Shown: piece by piece, positions 33,840 through 43,484 of the stretch
Layout: each line of letters opens with the position of its first letter
Position numbering within the stretch: position 1 is the stretch's first letter
Assembly (NCBI RefSeq): GCF_000296385.1
Contig: NZ_JH815185.1
Span: 1,196,684-1,260,683 of the forward strand
DNA: 64,000 nucleotides
From: Lachnoanaerobaculum sp. OBRC5-5
Lineage (GTDB): Bacteria > Bacillota > Clostridia > Lachnospirales > Lachnospiraceae
Direction: 5' to 3'
Position numbers and translations under genes: made by a program
The notes under the pieces: generated by a model
The model's input: only the letters and a program-made list of their open reading frames with translations
What the model was told of the DNA's origin: nothing
Databases searched by the model: none

Positions 33840-35729
33840 TCACAACTCCATGTCGTGCGTTTTGGATTTGACCGGAGATTTCTTCTCCGGCTGCTGTTTT
33901 GCGGCAGTCCTGAGCTGATCGCGGATAGAGGGCTTTTCCTGCTTCAGCTCCTGCTTGACGTATTCCAGCGTCGGCATCAGCTCACGGTAACAGCCCTGTG
34001 TTTTCCGCGCCGCATGACGGCGATGGATTTTGAACAGCGGCTCACCGTTCTGCGTGACCGTGTTGCCCTCGATCCTGACACCGTTCCGCGCCAGCAGATT
34101 GAAGGAATGATTGGAGGCGCGATAGGACGCCCGCATTCCGTCGTTGTTATAGGCAATCTGCCCCTTGAGCGTGTCCATGACGGCGGCTTTGATTTCCTTC
34201 TCTTCGGCAGTCAGGCGGTGCGCCTTCGGTGCTTGCGCTGCTTCCTCCGGCATGGAGGCAACGGGAGACTTGACCTCCACGGTTTTTACCTCAATAGAGG
34301 TAATCTCATCGCTTTCCCATGCAACGACCTCCGGGTCTCTTTCCGCTATTTTCTCAGAAGTGGCTTCCTTCTGGGGTTCGGTCTGCTGACGGAACGCATC
34401 CACGAAAAGTGCGGTCAGTCCGGGATTGGGTTTATCCACAAGGAAGCGCGAGGCGTTCTCCGGGCAGACATCAACGCTCTTCGCCCATTCCTTGAGGGGC
34501 TGGGGAATGCGCCCGTCAAAGTCTTTCTGCTGAATCGTGTTTGCGAGGACATACCGGACACGCTCCGGAGAGAACTGCTCAAGGACACTTTTCACGGCAG
34601 CATCCGCATCCAGCCGGTTATCTCCGTAGTTGGAGCTGATCGCCGCTTCAATCGCACGGCGGCATTCCACGTTTGCAGCGAGAGAAGCACGATATGACTC
34701 CAGCTCACCGGCTTCATAGGCGTAATTCGCCGTCTCGTGGTAAATGGGGACTTCCGGCTTTTCCTCCGGAACGGTTTCCTTTACGGGAGCTTCGGCTTTC
34801 TTCTCTGCGGACTGCGCTTTCTCTGCCAGCAGCACCTTGAGCTTGGCGTCAATGCCCTCAATCATTTCAGCCGCCGTCTTGCGGATGGTGTCCAGAGAGC
34901 TTTTCAGCTCCTTGGTTTCCTTGCCGGAAGACCAACCGGCGATATAACCGAAGGAGTAGTCCGAGGTTTCAATGCCGTACCGCTGACAGACAGTGTAGGC
35001 TACGCTTTCTGCCTCAACCTCCTTGGTGTGACGATCCTTCTTGTCTTCGGGGGCGGTTTTCTCGTCCGGATTAACGGCGTGGAGCTTTGCGTGAGCGATC
35101 TCATGAATGGCGGTTTTGACCGTCTGGATTTCACTCATGCCTTCCTGAATGGCAATGCGGCTTTCAACCGGCGAGAAGAATCCCTTTGCACCGCCCGGAA
35201 TGTCCTCAAAGGAAATAGGGACGGGAGATTCCTGCCTGAGCGCGTCGAAGAACGCCTCGTAGTTTTCGACGGTGCCTTTCAGTTCATCGACGATGATGTC
35301 CGGAAGCTCCTTTCCGTCCGTCTGGGAAACATCAAAGACGCTTACCACCTTGAAGGCAGGACGCAGAACCTCGACCGTCTCCGTGACAGCCTTTCCATCT
35401 GCGCCGATTACCGGTTTTTGCGTCAAAGGATCAATCTTCTCACGCTCTTCCTGTGCTTTGTACGGTGCGGGTGCAAGAATCTTGATGCCCTTTTCGCCCT
35501 TCATGACCTGACGGTCAAAGTTGCGCTGCCACGAGGTATAACCGGCAACATAGGTTGCCTCCGGCTTCTGCATCGCAATGAGCAGCGTGTTGTTGAAGGA
35601 ATAGTTGTAGAACTTGGACATCGTGCGGAGATATTCCTTGAACCGCTCGGATTCAAACAGCTCCTTGATGCCCTGTTCCAGCTTGTCCGTAATTTCGCGG
35701 ACTTGCTGTGCATTTTTGTTTTCAGCCAT
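33840..35729 (-). CDS. ArdC/LtrC-like protein: ssDNA-binding + metallopeptidase + DUF3849
   Basis: 629 residues. An N-terminal ArdC-type ssDNA-binding domain (FKEYLRTMSKFYNYSFNNTL; ATYVAGYTSWQRNFDRQVMK; GEKGIKILAPAPYK) is followed by an IrrE-type zinc peptidase (AIHEIAHAKLH at ~214-224, with EVEAESVAYTVCQRYG). DUF3849-like (HETANYAYEAGELESYRASL) is at ~335-430. A late HTH-like or DNA-binding module follows, and the tail KPSIRDQLRTAAKQ ends in KSKTHDMEL. ArdC proteins protect incoming single-stranded DNA from restriction and are known in IncW plasmids to enter the recipient with it. ATG 35729 follows GGAGG. Confidence 0.85.
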   Translation of the reverse strand: MAENKNAQQVREITDKLEQGIKELFESERFKEYLRTMSKFYNYSFNNTLLIAMQKPEATYVAGYTSWQRNFDRQVMKGEKGIKILAPAPYKAQEEREKIDPLTQKPVIGADGKAVTETVEVLRPAFKVVSVFDVSQTDGKELPDIIVDELKGTVENYEAFFDALRQESPVPISFEDIPGGAKGFFSPVESRIAIQEGMSEIQTVKTAIHEIAHAKLHAVNPDEKTAPEDKKDRHTKEVEAESVAYTVCQRYGIETSDYSFGYIAGWSSGKETKELKSSLDTIRKTAAEMIEGIDAKLKVLLAEKAQSAEKKAEAPVKETVPEEKPEVPIYHETANYAYEAGELESYRASLAANVECRRAIEAAISSNYGDNRLDADAAVKSVLEQFSPERVRYVLANTIQQKDFDGRIPQPLKEWAKSVDVCPENASRFLVDKPNPGLTALFVDAFRQQTEPQKEATSEKIAERDPEVVAWESDEITSIEVKTVEVKSPVASMPEEAAQAPKAHRLTAEEKEIKAAVMDTLKGQIAYNNDGMRASYRASNHSFNLLARNGVRIEGNTVTQNGEPLFKIHRRHAARKTQGCYRELMPTLEYVKQELKQEKPSIRDQLRTAAKQQPEKKSPVKSKTHDMEL

Positions 35730-35730
35730 T

Positions 35731-36504
35731 TCAAACCTCCATTTCGGATTTGTTTCGGGAAGAAGAAACCCCCGTCTGAGATTTGCTCAATAAACGAGCC
35801 TTTACCTCAGACGGGGTTTCTCTGCGTGTCAGCCGACGATGAAAGATGTTATCCTCCTTCTCCCATTCAATCAGCCGGTCAAACAGCTCCGGGTGTTTTG
35901 TAATCATGTGCAACAGCTCTTCGTCGCTTGCGTTGGGACAGAACCAGCAGCCGTTTCTCCGGCAGTGAGTGTAGATTGGGGAAAGCAGCCCGTGTTCCTG
36001 ACAGAGCTTGTAGGCGTCAACCTCGGTCATGCCGTACTTGGCAAGCAGACTGACCTTCTTCACGCCGTCCAGACGCGCAAGGCGTTTGGGTTCATCCTCC
36101 GCGATGCCGACATAGCTCACGGTGTCCGGAGAAAGCGCGGCATTGTACTTTCGGACGGGCGGGATTTTGCAGTCCCGATTGACCGCGCACATACCAGCCC
36201 ATGCGAAGCCGCGAACCTCGCCCTTATGCGGTCCGCGGGTGATGACGTGATGGAACACATCATCGTAGGTCTTGTCCGCATGGAGAATGGTGAACTTGAT
36301 ACCCAGCTCCTTTTCGCAGAAGGGCTTGAGCCGATCATAGATGAAGTCCCGGTGTTCCGGGACTTCGCCGCTTGTGTCCTTGTCGAACATGACCTCGCTG
36401 AAAACCGCCTCGTCCAGCGGTTCCTTGTGCTGTGCCGCCAACAGGAGCGTCGCTACGCTGTCTTTGCCTCCACTGCAAGAGGCAACATACTTTGGGTGGC
36501 TCAT
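35731..36504 (-). CDS. PP-loop (PAPS reductase-like) protein of the ICE
   Basis: 257 residues. PP-loop ATP-pyrophosphatase signature SGGKDS at residues 10-15. It also has a Cys-rich patch THCRRNGCWFCPNASDEE, which may bind zinc or an Fe-S cluster. Phage and ICE members of this family are linked to DNA or nucleoside modification rather than sulfate assimilation; no neighbours of an assimilation pathway are present. The end (PSEVKARLLSKSQ ... SSRNKSEMEV) resembles the tail shared by the neighbouring proteins. The stop lies inside the ribosome site of the next gene, so the two are coupled. Confidence 0.78.
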   Translation of the reverse strand: MSHPKYVASCSGGKDSVATLLLAAQHKEPLDEAVFSEVMFDKDTSGEVPEHRDFIYDRLKPFCEKELGIKFTILHADKTYDDVFHHVITRGPHKGEVRGFAWAGMCAVNRDCKIPPVRKYNAALSPDTVSYVGIAEDEPKRLARLDGVKKVSLLAKYGMTEVDAYKLCQEHGLLSPIYTHCRRNGCWFCPNASDEELLHMITKHPELFDRLIEWEKEDNIFHRRLTRRETPSEVKARLLSKSQTGVSSSRNKSEMEV

Positions 36505-38570
36505 CGGTCAAACTCCATCTTGAAGCTGACGTATTTGCCGCCGCTGTCATCCAGTCGGATCACCGCATCGTAGAGCTGAGGCTTCTTCGGCGTGTAAAGC
36601 CCGGTCACGCGGCACCAGCCCTTGTCCAGCAGCTCCTTTGCAATCCTCTTGGTCAGCTTCTTTTTCTTGCTGGAAAAGAACTTGTTGTCTTCCCACAGGC
36701 AGAAGGAGCATTCCTTGTTCGAGCAGTAGAAATTGCCCTTGCCGACGTAGACCGGAGAGCCGCAGCGGGGACATTTGCCGATTTCCTCTTTCCCCGTGCC
36801 GAAACGCTGGGCTTCGGCATCGGAGAGAAACGGGCAGGCTTTCACGAGATCGCCGGTCATCCGGACAATGCCGCTGAGGAAGGCGTCTGCATCCGCATTG
36901 CCGCGCTCAATCTCCATGAGCGTGTTTTCCCATTCCGCAGTCATTGCGGGAGACGTGATCTGTTCCGGCAGAACACAGACGAGGTTGCAGCCGTCCTTTG
37001 TGGGAATGAGGGATTTGCCTTTGCGCTCTGCAAAGCCGGATTTCACCAGCTTTTCAATGATACCGGCGCGGGTCGCGGGTGTTCCGAGACCTTTCTTCTC
37101 GGTGTCATCGTCAAACTGATCGTTTCCGGCAGTCTCCATTGCAGACAGGAGCGTGTCTTCCGTGTACTGCTTCGGAGGCGTTGTGAAGTGTTCGGTGACG
37201 CTGGCAGATACACCATCCAGAGCATCGCCCTCATGGACTTCGGGCAGGGACTTCACGGGATCGTCTTTTTCCTTCGTCTTGAGGGAAGCCTTGAACAGCT
37301 CTTCGATGGCTTTCCAGCCGTTTTGAATGACGGTCTTGCCCTTGGTTTTGAACTCGTAGCCCTCGCAGGAGAGCGAGATCTGCGTTTCTGCGTAGGTGTG
37401 CTTCTCGCCGGTCGCACATAGAAGGCGCATCCCGACAAGATTGAGGATTTTCTGCTCTGACTGAGGGAGAACGGAAACATCCTGCTTTTCAAGCTGGACG
37501 GTCGGGAGAATGGCGTGGTGATCTGTGACCTTACTGTTGTCGGTTACGCGGGCAATGTCCGGAGTGATTGAAACGCCGGAGAAAAGCGGAAGCTGGCGGC
37601 AGATGATAGAAATGACCTGACGGGCGGTGTCCTCCATATCATCCGTAATAAACTGGCTGTCCGTGCGCGGATAGGTCAGGAGCTTCTTTTCGTAGAGTGT
37701 TTGTACGAGATCGAGCGTCTGCTGGGCGGTGAAGCCGTAGTAGCGGTTAGCCTCGCGCTGCAAGGTAGTCAGATCATAGAGCTTCGGAGGATTGACGGTT
37801 TTCGTCTCCCGCTTGAGAGAAGAAACGACGGCTTGCTTTTTCTCGCAAGCCGCCGCAATTCTTTTTGCTTCCTCTTCGGTTTTGACCTTTTCCAGATCGG
37901 CGGTCAGATCACCCTTGCCGACGTGGACGTTGAAATACTTCTCCTTCTGGAAGGTTGAGATTTTCCCGTCACGCTCCACCAGCATTGCAAGGGTCGGCGT
38001 CTGGACGCGCCCGACCACCAGCTTCTTATGATAGAGCGTGGTGAAAAGGCGGGTGCCGTTGATGCCGACAATCCAGTCTGCCTTCGAGCGGCTGAGTGCC
38101 GCTTCATAGAGACGGTCATATTCCTTGCCGTCCCGGAGATGGTTGAAGCCTTCGCGGATGGCGGAGTCCTCCAACGAGCTGATCCACAGACGCTTGAAGG
38201 GCTTGGTGCATCCGGCTTTGTTGTAGACCAGCCGGAAGATCAGCTCACCCTCGCGCCCTGCATCGGTTGCGCAGACCAGCTCGGTGACGCGCTTGTCCTT
38301 CATAAGAGCGGACAGCACCTTGAACTGCTGTGCTTTGTCCTTCGTGACCTCAAACAGCCAGCTTTCCGGAACAATGGGCAGATCGTCATACCGCCACTTG
38401 GCATACCGCTCATCGTAGGAGCTGGCGTCTGCCAGCTCCACCAAATGACCGAAACACCACGAAATGATGTAATTGCCGCCCTCCATGTAGCCGTCCTTGC
38501 GGGACGTCGCGCCCAACACCTTTGCGATGGACTGGGCGACGCTGGGCTTTTCAGCAATGACTAAGATCAA
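36501..38570 (-). CDS. topB: DNA topoisomerase III
   Basis: 689 residues. Type IA topoisomerase. TOPRIM start ILVIAEKPSVAQSIAKVLG with the acidic triad in CATDAGREGELIFRL. Active Tyr at about 300 in KLLTYPRTDSQFI. C-terminal zinc finger CPRCGSPVYVG...CSNKECSFCLW. Elements of the Tn1549/CTn type commonly carry their own TopB, probably to resolve transfer or replication intermediates. It overlaps its neighbours by 4 bases on both sides (ATGA-type), so it belongs to a tightly coupled operon. Confidence 0.95.
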   Translation of the reverse strand: MILVIAEKPSVAQSIAKVLGATSRKDGYMEGGNYIISWCFGHLVELADASSYDERYAKWRYDDLPIVPESWLFEVTKDKAQQFKVLSALMKDKRVTELVCATDAGREGELIFRLVYNKAGCTKPFKRLWISSLEDSAIREGFNHLRDGKEYDRLYEAALSRSKADWIVGINGTRLFTTLYHKKLVVGRVQTPTLAMLVERDGKISTFQKEKYFNVHVGKGDLTADLEKVKTEEEAKRIAAACEKKQAVVSSLKRETKTVNPPKLYDLTTLQREANRYYGFTAQQTLDLVQTLYEKKLLTYPRTDSQFITDDMEDTARQVISIICRQLPLFSGVSITPDIARVTDNSKVTDHHAILPTVQLEKQDVSVLPQSEQKILNLVGMRLLCATGEKHTYAETQISLSCEGYEFKTKGKTVIQNGWKAIEELFKASLKTKEKDDPVKSLPEVHEGDALDGVSASVTEHFTTPPKQYTEDTLLSAMETAGNDQFDDDTEKKGLGTPATRAGIIEKLVKSGFAERKGKSLIPTKDGCNLVCVLPEQITSPAMTAEWENTLMEIERGNADADAFLSGIVRMTGDLVKACPFLSDAEAQRFGTGKEEIGKCPRCGSPVYVGKGNFYCSNKECSFCLWEDNKFFSSKKKKLTKRIAKELLDKGWCRVTGLYTPKKPQLYDAVIRLDDSGGKYVSFKMEFDR

Positions 38571-39346
38571 TCTTCATCACCTTCCGTTTCAGCATCCTCC
38601 GCGATCTGCGGCTCTTCATCCTCGTTGATGTACGGCTCTTCCTCGTAGCCTTCATCATCAAAGAAGTCCATATCCTCATCCTTGGGCTTTCTGCCCTTGA
38701 CGAACTTGATGTAGTAATAAGCTGCACCCGCAGCACCGGCAAGGGCAAAGATGACGAGGATCATGCCGACGTTGGACTTCTTTTCGGGTTTAGGGGCGGG
38801 AGCATCGGTTTCTGCATCCTTATCCGGCTCAGGTGTAGCGGGGGCTGTGCCGGTGCATTCGCTCATGTTGGTCTTGCAGACCGGGCAGTCGGTGTTGACC
38901 TGACCGGCAGCGCATTTTTCCTTGCAGTTACAGGTAGTCAGAGCCGCCGCAGTATCATCATCCAGCAGCGCAAGCAGATCGCTTTCATCGACCATGTTGA
39001 GGAAGTATGTCTGATACTGTTCCTCGTCCTCATTGATGGGTGCATCGTAGTCGATGACAATGAAGAAGGTGTTGCCGCTTTTCGTCTGGACAGTGATGAA
39101 CTGTTTGTTGGTTGCCTTGTCATAGAGCAAGTCGCGGGTGTAGGCATTGCCCTCATCGTCAATCGGCTCACCCTTCGACTTTTCCGGCGCGGGAGTAGTC
39201 TCAGGCTGCTGTTCCGGCTGGGTTGCCTCTGTGACCGGAAGGTTCTGATCGGTGTCATCGGCATAGGCAAACGCCGTGACAGAGAAGCAGGACAGAACCA
39301 TGACGCAGACCGCAAGGACGGTCAGAAAACGAAACTTCTTACGCAT
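38567..39346 (-). CDS. DUF4366 family secreted/membrane protein
   Basis: 259 residues. Signal peptide (FRFLTVLAVCVMVLSCFSVTA, cleavage near AFA-YAD), a Pro/Glu/Thr-rich stretch, and a central domain (TRDLLYDKATNKQFITVQTK, NTFFIVIDYDAPINEDEEQY). A Cys-rich knot follows (CNCKEKCAAGQVNTDCPVCK), then one membrane helix (VGMILVIFALAGAAGAAYYY at ~195-214) and an acidic cytoplasmic tail. It is a constant component of CTn-like type IV secretion operons, possibly in the channel or mating contact. It overlaps DUF4315 by 8 bases. Confidence 0.85.
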   Translation of the reverse strand: MRKKFRFLTVLAVCVMVLSCFSVTAFAYADDTDQNLPVTEATQPEQQPETTPAPEKSKGEPIDDEGNAYTRDLLYDKATNKQFITVQTKSGNTFFIVIDYDAPINEDEEQYQTYFLNMVDESDLLALLDDDTAAALTTCNCKEKCAAGQVNTDCPVCKTNMSECTGTAPATPEPDKDAETDAPAPKPEKKSNVGMILVIFALAGAAGAAYYYIKFVKGRKPKDEDMDFFDDEGYEEEPYINEDEEPQIAEDAETEGDED

Positions 39347-39575
39347 TGTCGATTACCTCCGTATTTTCAGCGGGCTTGGTGCCGCCCTTCATGGAAGACA
39401 GGAACGCCATGATCTGATCCTTGTCCATCACCATAGAGCGCACGGTGTTGATGATTTCAAGGTTTTCCAGCTCCGTCTTCTTGTCGTACAGCTCCTTGAG
39501 CTGTCCTTCGATTTCGGACTTCTTCTTTTCAGCCTTCTCAATGTCGGAGAGGACTTTCTGATACTTGGGATTCAT
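39339..39575 (-). CDS. DUF4315 family coiled-coil protein
   Basis: 78 residues, a strongly predicted coiled coil (KVLSDIEKAEKKKSEIEGQL then KELYDKKTELENLEIINTVR). Constant small gene between the cell-wall hydrolase and DUF4366 in this element type. ATG 39575 has AAAGGAG upstream. Probably a scaffold or adaptor of the secretion channel. Confidence 0.82.
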   Translation of the reverse strand: MNPKYQKVLSDIEKAEKKKSEIEGQLKELYDKKTELENLEIINTVRSMVMDKDQIMAFLSSMKGGTKPAENTEVIDNA

Positions 39576-39591
39576 GCAAAACTCCTTTCTT

Positions 39592-41799
39592 TTAATAGGC
39601 GGGTCTTCCGAAGGCGTAGAAATGCTGCTGCCAGTAGGAAGAGTTGATGGATGTGTACTGAATGGGATCGCCGCAGTGGATCATGACCCCATCACCGACG
39701 TAAATGCCGACGTGAGACACGCCGGGGGTGTCATACGTTCCGACAAAAAAGATGAGATCACCGGGCTGTGCATTCGCCTTTGAAACCGGCGTACAGACAT
39801 TGTAAAGCCCCTGTGCGCCCAGCCGTCCGGTATTCACAAGACCGCTGTTCGTGAGAACATAGCTGACAAAGCCGGAGCAGTCAAAGGACGTGTCGGGATT
39901 GGAGCCGCCCCACACATACGGATAGCCGAGATACTTTTCCGCTTCGGTAATCAGCGCTGCAAACTTCTCGTCGTTCAGGTATTCCGGGTTGACATCGTAG
40001 TCAGCGGGAGGATTGGTGATGTACTTGTCCACATAGGGTGAGTCACCGAACAGATCCTCGCGGTTGCCCAGCACCGACATATACGTTGCGTACATGGAAA
40101 GCTGTTCCTGAGACATGATGTAGACCGGGACATGGGAGAGATTGAAGTTTTCGAGCTTCACGTTGCAGATGTAGTAGTCATACGGGACGCGATAGGTTTC
40201 CGTGTGCGTGTTGCCGTCTGCGTCCGTCCATGTGTCGGTCTCCGTGCGGTATCTGGTTTCGACGATAACCTCTTCGGTGAGGATGTACTGCTTTTCAAAC
40301 AGCATTTGGAGCGTACCCTGCACCTCATCCAGCGTGAACTCGCCCTCGTGGAGAGCCGAGAGAATGGAGATCAGCACATACGGGTCATGCTCAATATCGT
40401 CCAGATCGAAGTGGTATTCATCATAGTTGTGAGTGCTTTCGTAGGTGTCGAGATAGCGTTGCAGCTCTTGCTCCATTTGGCAATACTGCGCCTCCGCGCC
40501 CAGCATCGCATCATCCTCGCTGAGATAGGAGGAAGCGATAACCGACGAACCGGTAGAGGTGAGCATCGAACACGAGCTGATACCGGCACCGAGCAAAACG
40601 AGAAGGGCAACTCCGACGCCGATCCAGATGAAGACCTTCTTGTTATTCTCAAAGAACTCCTTGAGCTTGTCGGACACCTTTTCGCCGAGCTTCTTGCCGG
40701 TATTCTTCGTGGCAGTCCCGGCAGTCTGAGAACCGGCATTCCGTGCAGCGGCATATTCCTTCTTGATGTTCTGCTTCTGGTAGTGCTTGTTCATGTTCTG
40801 CTTCTTCATCTCAGGATGCTCCTGCTGATTTCTCTCATATTGGAGCTTGGCGTCAGCTACATCCGCCTTGTGTTCCAGCTTGGAAACCTTCTCATAAGGC
40901 TTGTTGACGCTGCTTTCCCGATGATGACGGAAATGCCTCGCAGCGGTCTCAGCGGCAATCTCTGTTTTATGCGCCGCCTCAACCGCCGAGTTTTCCTGCT
41001 CGACCTCATGGATTTTGCCGTGAATGCCGGAAGCAAGGGTGTCACCGACCTTGCGGACGGTTTTATCTGCCTCAAATTGCAGCTTGCCTTTGCTCTTGGG
41101 CTTTTTCAGCTCATCCTCAAAATGAAGGCGGGTTTTGCCCTTTCCGGTCTCTTCATCAAAGACACGCTCTTTCTTGAGAACCTTGTGCGTGGGCAGCTTC
41201 TCGCGGGCGGCATCCAGACGCTCATGCGCCTTCTCGGACATCCTTTCGAGCTTCTGCATCCGCTTCGTGGGCGGGACGGCATCGTCCGAGACCGGCTTTG
41301 AAGAGGAAGTCTCCGCCGCTTGGGAGAGAACGGCATCTGCATCTACTGCTTCAACCGCAGAGGTCTTGCGCAGCTTGTGCGTGACAACCGTTTCGGCAAT
41401 CACCGTGCCGGTATGAGAAGAAACGCCGTGCTGCTCCAAAGCAGGAGGCTTGAACGGCGTTTCTGACGAGGGCAGCGGTTCAGGTACATTCTGGGGTGGA
41501 TTTTCTGCCCTTTTCTCTTCTGTGACGGACGTTTCCGATGGCGGCTGTGTGTCGTTATCCTCGGCGTGTTCCGCCTGAAACTGACGCTGTTGACGGCGCA
41601 TCTGCACCTTTTTCTGTTCCTCCGCAGAAAGAGTCTCAGAAGGCTCGGCTGTCTCAGCGGGCTTGATCAGCTCTGCATCTTCCAGCCGATTTGACACGCG
41701 CTGCTCGGTGCCAGCCGTCAGGTTTTCCTCGGCCGCGCCCTCCCGTGTCATCCGCATGACTACCATGTCGCGGGCTTTGAGTTCCGGTTCCTTGGACAT
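39592..41799 (-). CDS. Conjugation cell-wall hydrolase, NlpC/P60 (CD1107 family)
   Basis: 735 residues. A long charged N-terminus (~1-400, Lys/Glu-rich, probably cytoplasmic and partly coiled coil), one membrane helix (VFIWIGVGVALLVLLGAGIS at ~400-420), then an outside part ending in a C40 peptidase domain. Catalytic Cys is in SFDCSGFVSYVLTNSG (about 640) and His in GVSHVGIYVGDGVMIHCG. It opens peptidoglycan for the mating channel, like Tn916 Orf14. Its ATG overlaps the methyltransferase stop (TGATG). Confidence 0.92.
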   Translation of the reverse strand: MSKEPELKARDMVVMRMTREGAAEENLTAGTEQRVSNRLEDAELIKPAETAEPSETLSAEEQKKVQMRRQQRQFQAEHAEDNDTQPPSETSVTEEKRAENPPQNVPEPLPSSETPFKPPALEQHGVSSHTGTVIAETVVTHKLRKTSAVEAVDADAVLSQAAETSSSKPVSDDAVPPTKRMQKLERMSEKAHERLDAAREKLPTHKVLKKERVFDEETGKGKTRLHFEDELKKPKSKGKLQFEADKTVRKVGDTLASGIHGKIHEVEQENSAVEAAHKTEIAAETAARHFRHHRESSVNKPYEKVSKLEHKADVADAKLQYERNQQEHPEMKKQNMNKHYQKQNIKKEYAAARNAGSQTAGTATKNTGKKLGEKVSDKLKEFFENNKKVFIWIGVGVALLVLLGAGISSCSMLTSTGSSVIASSYLSEDDAMLGAEAQYCQMEQELQRYLDTYESTHNYDEYHFDLDDIEHDPYVLISILSALHEGEFTLDEVQGTLQMLFEKQYILTEEVIVETRYRTETDTWTDADGNTHTETYRVPYDYYICNVKLENFNLSHVPVYIMSQEQLSMYATYMSVLGNREDLFGDSPYVDKYITNPPADYDVNPEYLNDEKFAALITEAEKYLGYPYVWGGSNPDTSFDCSGFVSYVLTNSGLVNTGRLGAQGLYNVCTPVSKANAQPGDLIFFVGTYDTPGVSHVGIYVGDGVMIHCGDPIQYTSINSSYWQQHFYAFGRPAY

Positions 41800-42746
41800 C
41801 AGATTTCACCTCCAATCCGCTTGTAGGCAAGCTCGGTGTACGCCGGATTCAGCTCGATGCCGACGAAATGACGCCCCATCTGTGAGGCAACCATGCCGGT
41901 TGTGCCGCTCCCCATGAAGGGATCAAGCACAATACCGCCTTCGGGACAACCGGCGAGAAGACAGGTTTCAACCAGCTTCGGAGGGTAGGCGGCATAGTGA
42001 CCGCCCTTGAAGGGAACGGTGTTGATCTTCCAGACGTCGCGCTTATTGCGAAGCGGATTGATGTCTGCGTCCTTGATCTCGCCATGCTCACGGGGGCGGT
42101 TGATGGACTGCGGCTGAGACTGACCGGGAACGGGTTTTCCGTATTTGTTGCCGCCCTTCATGCCGCGCTTGAGGCGTTCCGCCGTTGCAGGGGCAATCGG
42201 CTCGGAGATCGCCTTGTAGTCAAAGAAATACTTTTTGGACTTTGAGAACAGGAAAATATGCTCATAGCAGCGGGCGCATCTGTCTTTGACGCTCTCCGGC
42301 ATGGGGTTATCCTTCATCCAGATGATGTCGTTGCGCAGATACCAACCGGTATCGCGGAGGGCAAAAGCCAGCATCCACGGGATGCCGATCATGTCCTTTG
42401 GCTTGCAGCCCTCAACCTTGTTGTTGAGAGCCACAGCCTGACCATTTCTGCCGTTGGGGTTCTTCGGGTCAATGAAATCGCCTTGATTGCCCTTTCCGGC
42501 GTAGGTGTCCGAGATGTTCAGCCAGAGCGTACCGTCCGGACGCAAAACGCGCCTGACTTCGGTAAACACTTCCGTCAGGCGCGAGATATATTCCTTCGGC
42601 GTTGTCTCTCTGCCGATCTGAGCTTCCATGCCGTAATCGCGGAGCGCGTAGTACGGCGGGGATGTCACACAGCAATGAACGCTGTCATCGGGCAGAGTTT
42701 TCAGGATTTCAAGGCAATCGCCGGTATGAATGATGTCAAGTTGTAT
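41799..42746 (-). CDS. DNA methyltransferase (TSPPY class), apparently with an AUA start
   Basis: 315 residues if started at ATA 42746. Motif IV TSPPYYALRDYG is at 28-39 and the SAM-binding motif I DPFMGSGTTGMVASQMGRHF follows near the C-terminus (~275), the order of beta-class N4-cytosine/N6-adenine enzymes. The family normally begins QLDIIHTGDCLEILKTLPDD, which is present in frame but has no ATG, GTG or TTG. GGAGG lies 9 bases before an ATA codon exactly where Met is expected. The first standard start is GTG 42668, inside motif IV. Probably protects the ICE from restriction. Either an AUA start or a start-codon mutation. Confidence 0.8.
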   Translation of the reverse strand: MQLDIIHTGDCLEILKTLPDDSVHCCVTSPPYYALRDYGMEAQIGRETTPKEYISRLTEVFTEVRRVLRPDGTLWLNISDTYAGKGNQGDFIDPKNPNGRNGQAVALNNKVEGCKPKDMIGIPWMLAFALRDTGWYLRNDIIWMKDNPMPESVKDRCARCYEHIFLFSKSKKYFFDYKAISEPIAPATAERLKRGMKGGNKYGKPVPGQSQPQSINRPREHGEIKDADINPLRNKRDVWKINTVPFKGGHYAAYPPKLVETCLLAGCPEGGIVLDPFMGSGTTGMVASQMGRHFVGIELNPAYTELAYKRIGGEI

Positions 42747-42826
42747 GGTGGTGTACCTCCTGTTCTATTGGATTTGTGTTTCCATTGAAATGTTGGCTGT
42801 AAAACCCGACAACATTTCAATGGGCG

Positions 42827-43468
42827 TCAGTCGGAGTAATACTCGTCCGGCTCGTAGTCCTCGTCTTCCATGAAGTCCTCGTCGAGATCGTCAATCTCGT
42901 CTGCCCAACGGTCGAAGATTTCCGCGGCTTCCTTCGCCGCCTCACGATAGAGGCTCAGGCGGTTCTTCTCAAAGGCGGCAAAGGCGGGGACGAACTTGCC
43001 GAACTCGCGGATTGCCTTCACATCCTGCGTGCGCATATCTGCGACGCACTGAATGATTTCGGACATCGTGAGCAGATCGTCGATCATGGCCTCGTAGTCT
43101 TCCTTGGCGATGGTGACGGTATCGGCATCGTCCTCCGCCGCTTCCTGCTTGCGGACACGGAAGGTCTCGTGAACATCCTTCATCAGTCCGATCACGCAGT
43201 CGGCGGTCTCGTCGAAAATCTCCTGCATACGCGCTGCCATCTCGTCGGCGCAGCCCTCCAGTTCCTCATGAACGTGGAGGTAGGCGCGGTGATGCTTTTT
43301 CAGTTCGGTTTCCTCGCGGATGAGCGCGATGAGATCGGCGCTCATGTCGATGACCTCAAGCAGAAGGTCAATCGGCTTGGTGATGCTGCCGAACGTGGTA
43401 TTCACGGGAACACCGCTGACTTCTGCGATGATGTTCTTGGCGTTCTCAAGGTTGAAGTTCTTATCCAT
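42827..43468 (-). CDS. Acidic helical ICE protein, function unknown
   Basis: 213 residues from ATG 43468 (MDKNFNLENAKN), 9 bases after AGGAGG; an in-frame TTG lies two codons earlier. Mostly helical, very acidic, ending DEDFMEDEDYEPDEYYSD. Contains KPIDLLLEVIDMSADLIALI and YEAMIDDLLTMSEIIQCVAD. It lies between VirB4 and the methyltransferase and is a recurrent hypothetical of this element type. It could be a chaperone or DNA mimic; no evidence beyond charge. Confidence 0.65.
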   Translation of the reverse strand: MDKNFNLENAKNIIAEVSGVPVNTTFGSITKPIDLLLEVIDMSADLIALIREETELKKHHRAYLHVHEELEGCADEMAARMQEIFDETADCVIGLMKDVHETFRVRKQEAAEDDADTVTIAKEDYEAMIDDLLTMSEIIQCVADMRTQDVKAIREFGKFVPAFAAFEKNRLSLYREAAKEAAEIFDRWADEIDDLDEDFMEDEDYEPDEYYSD

Positions 43469-43484
43469 ATTCAAAATCCTCCTA

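Noticed and set aside
35731-36504. Sulfate assimilation PAPS reductase (cysH)
   Set aside because: It has the PP-loop but lies in a conjugation operon with no assimilation genes; the Cys-rich patch and tail fit the mobile-element branch.
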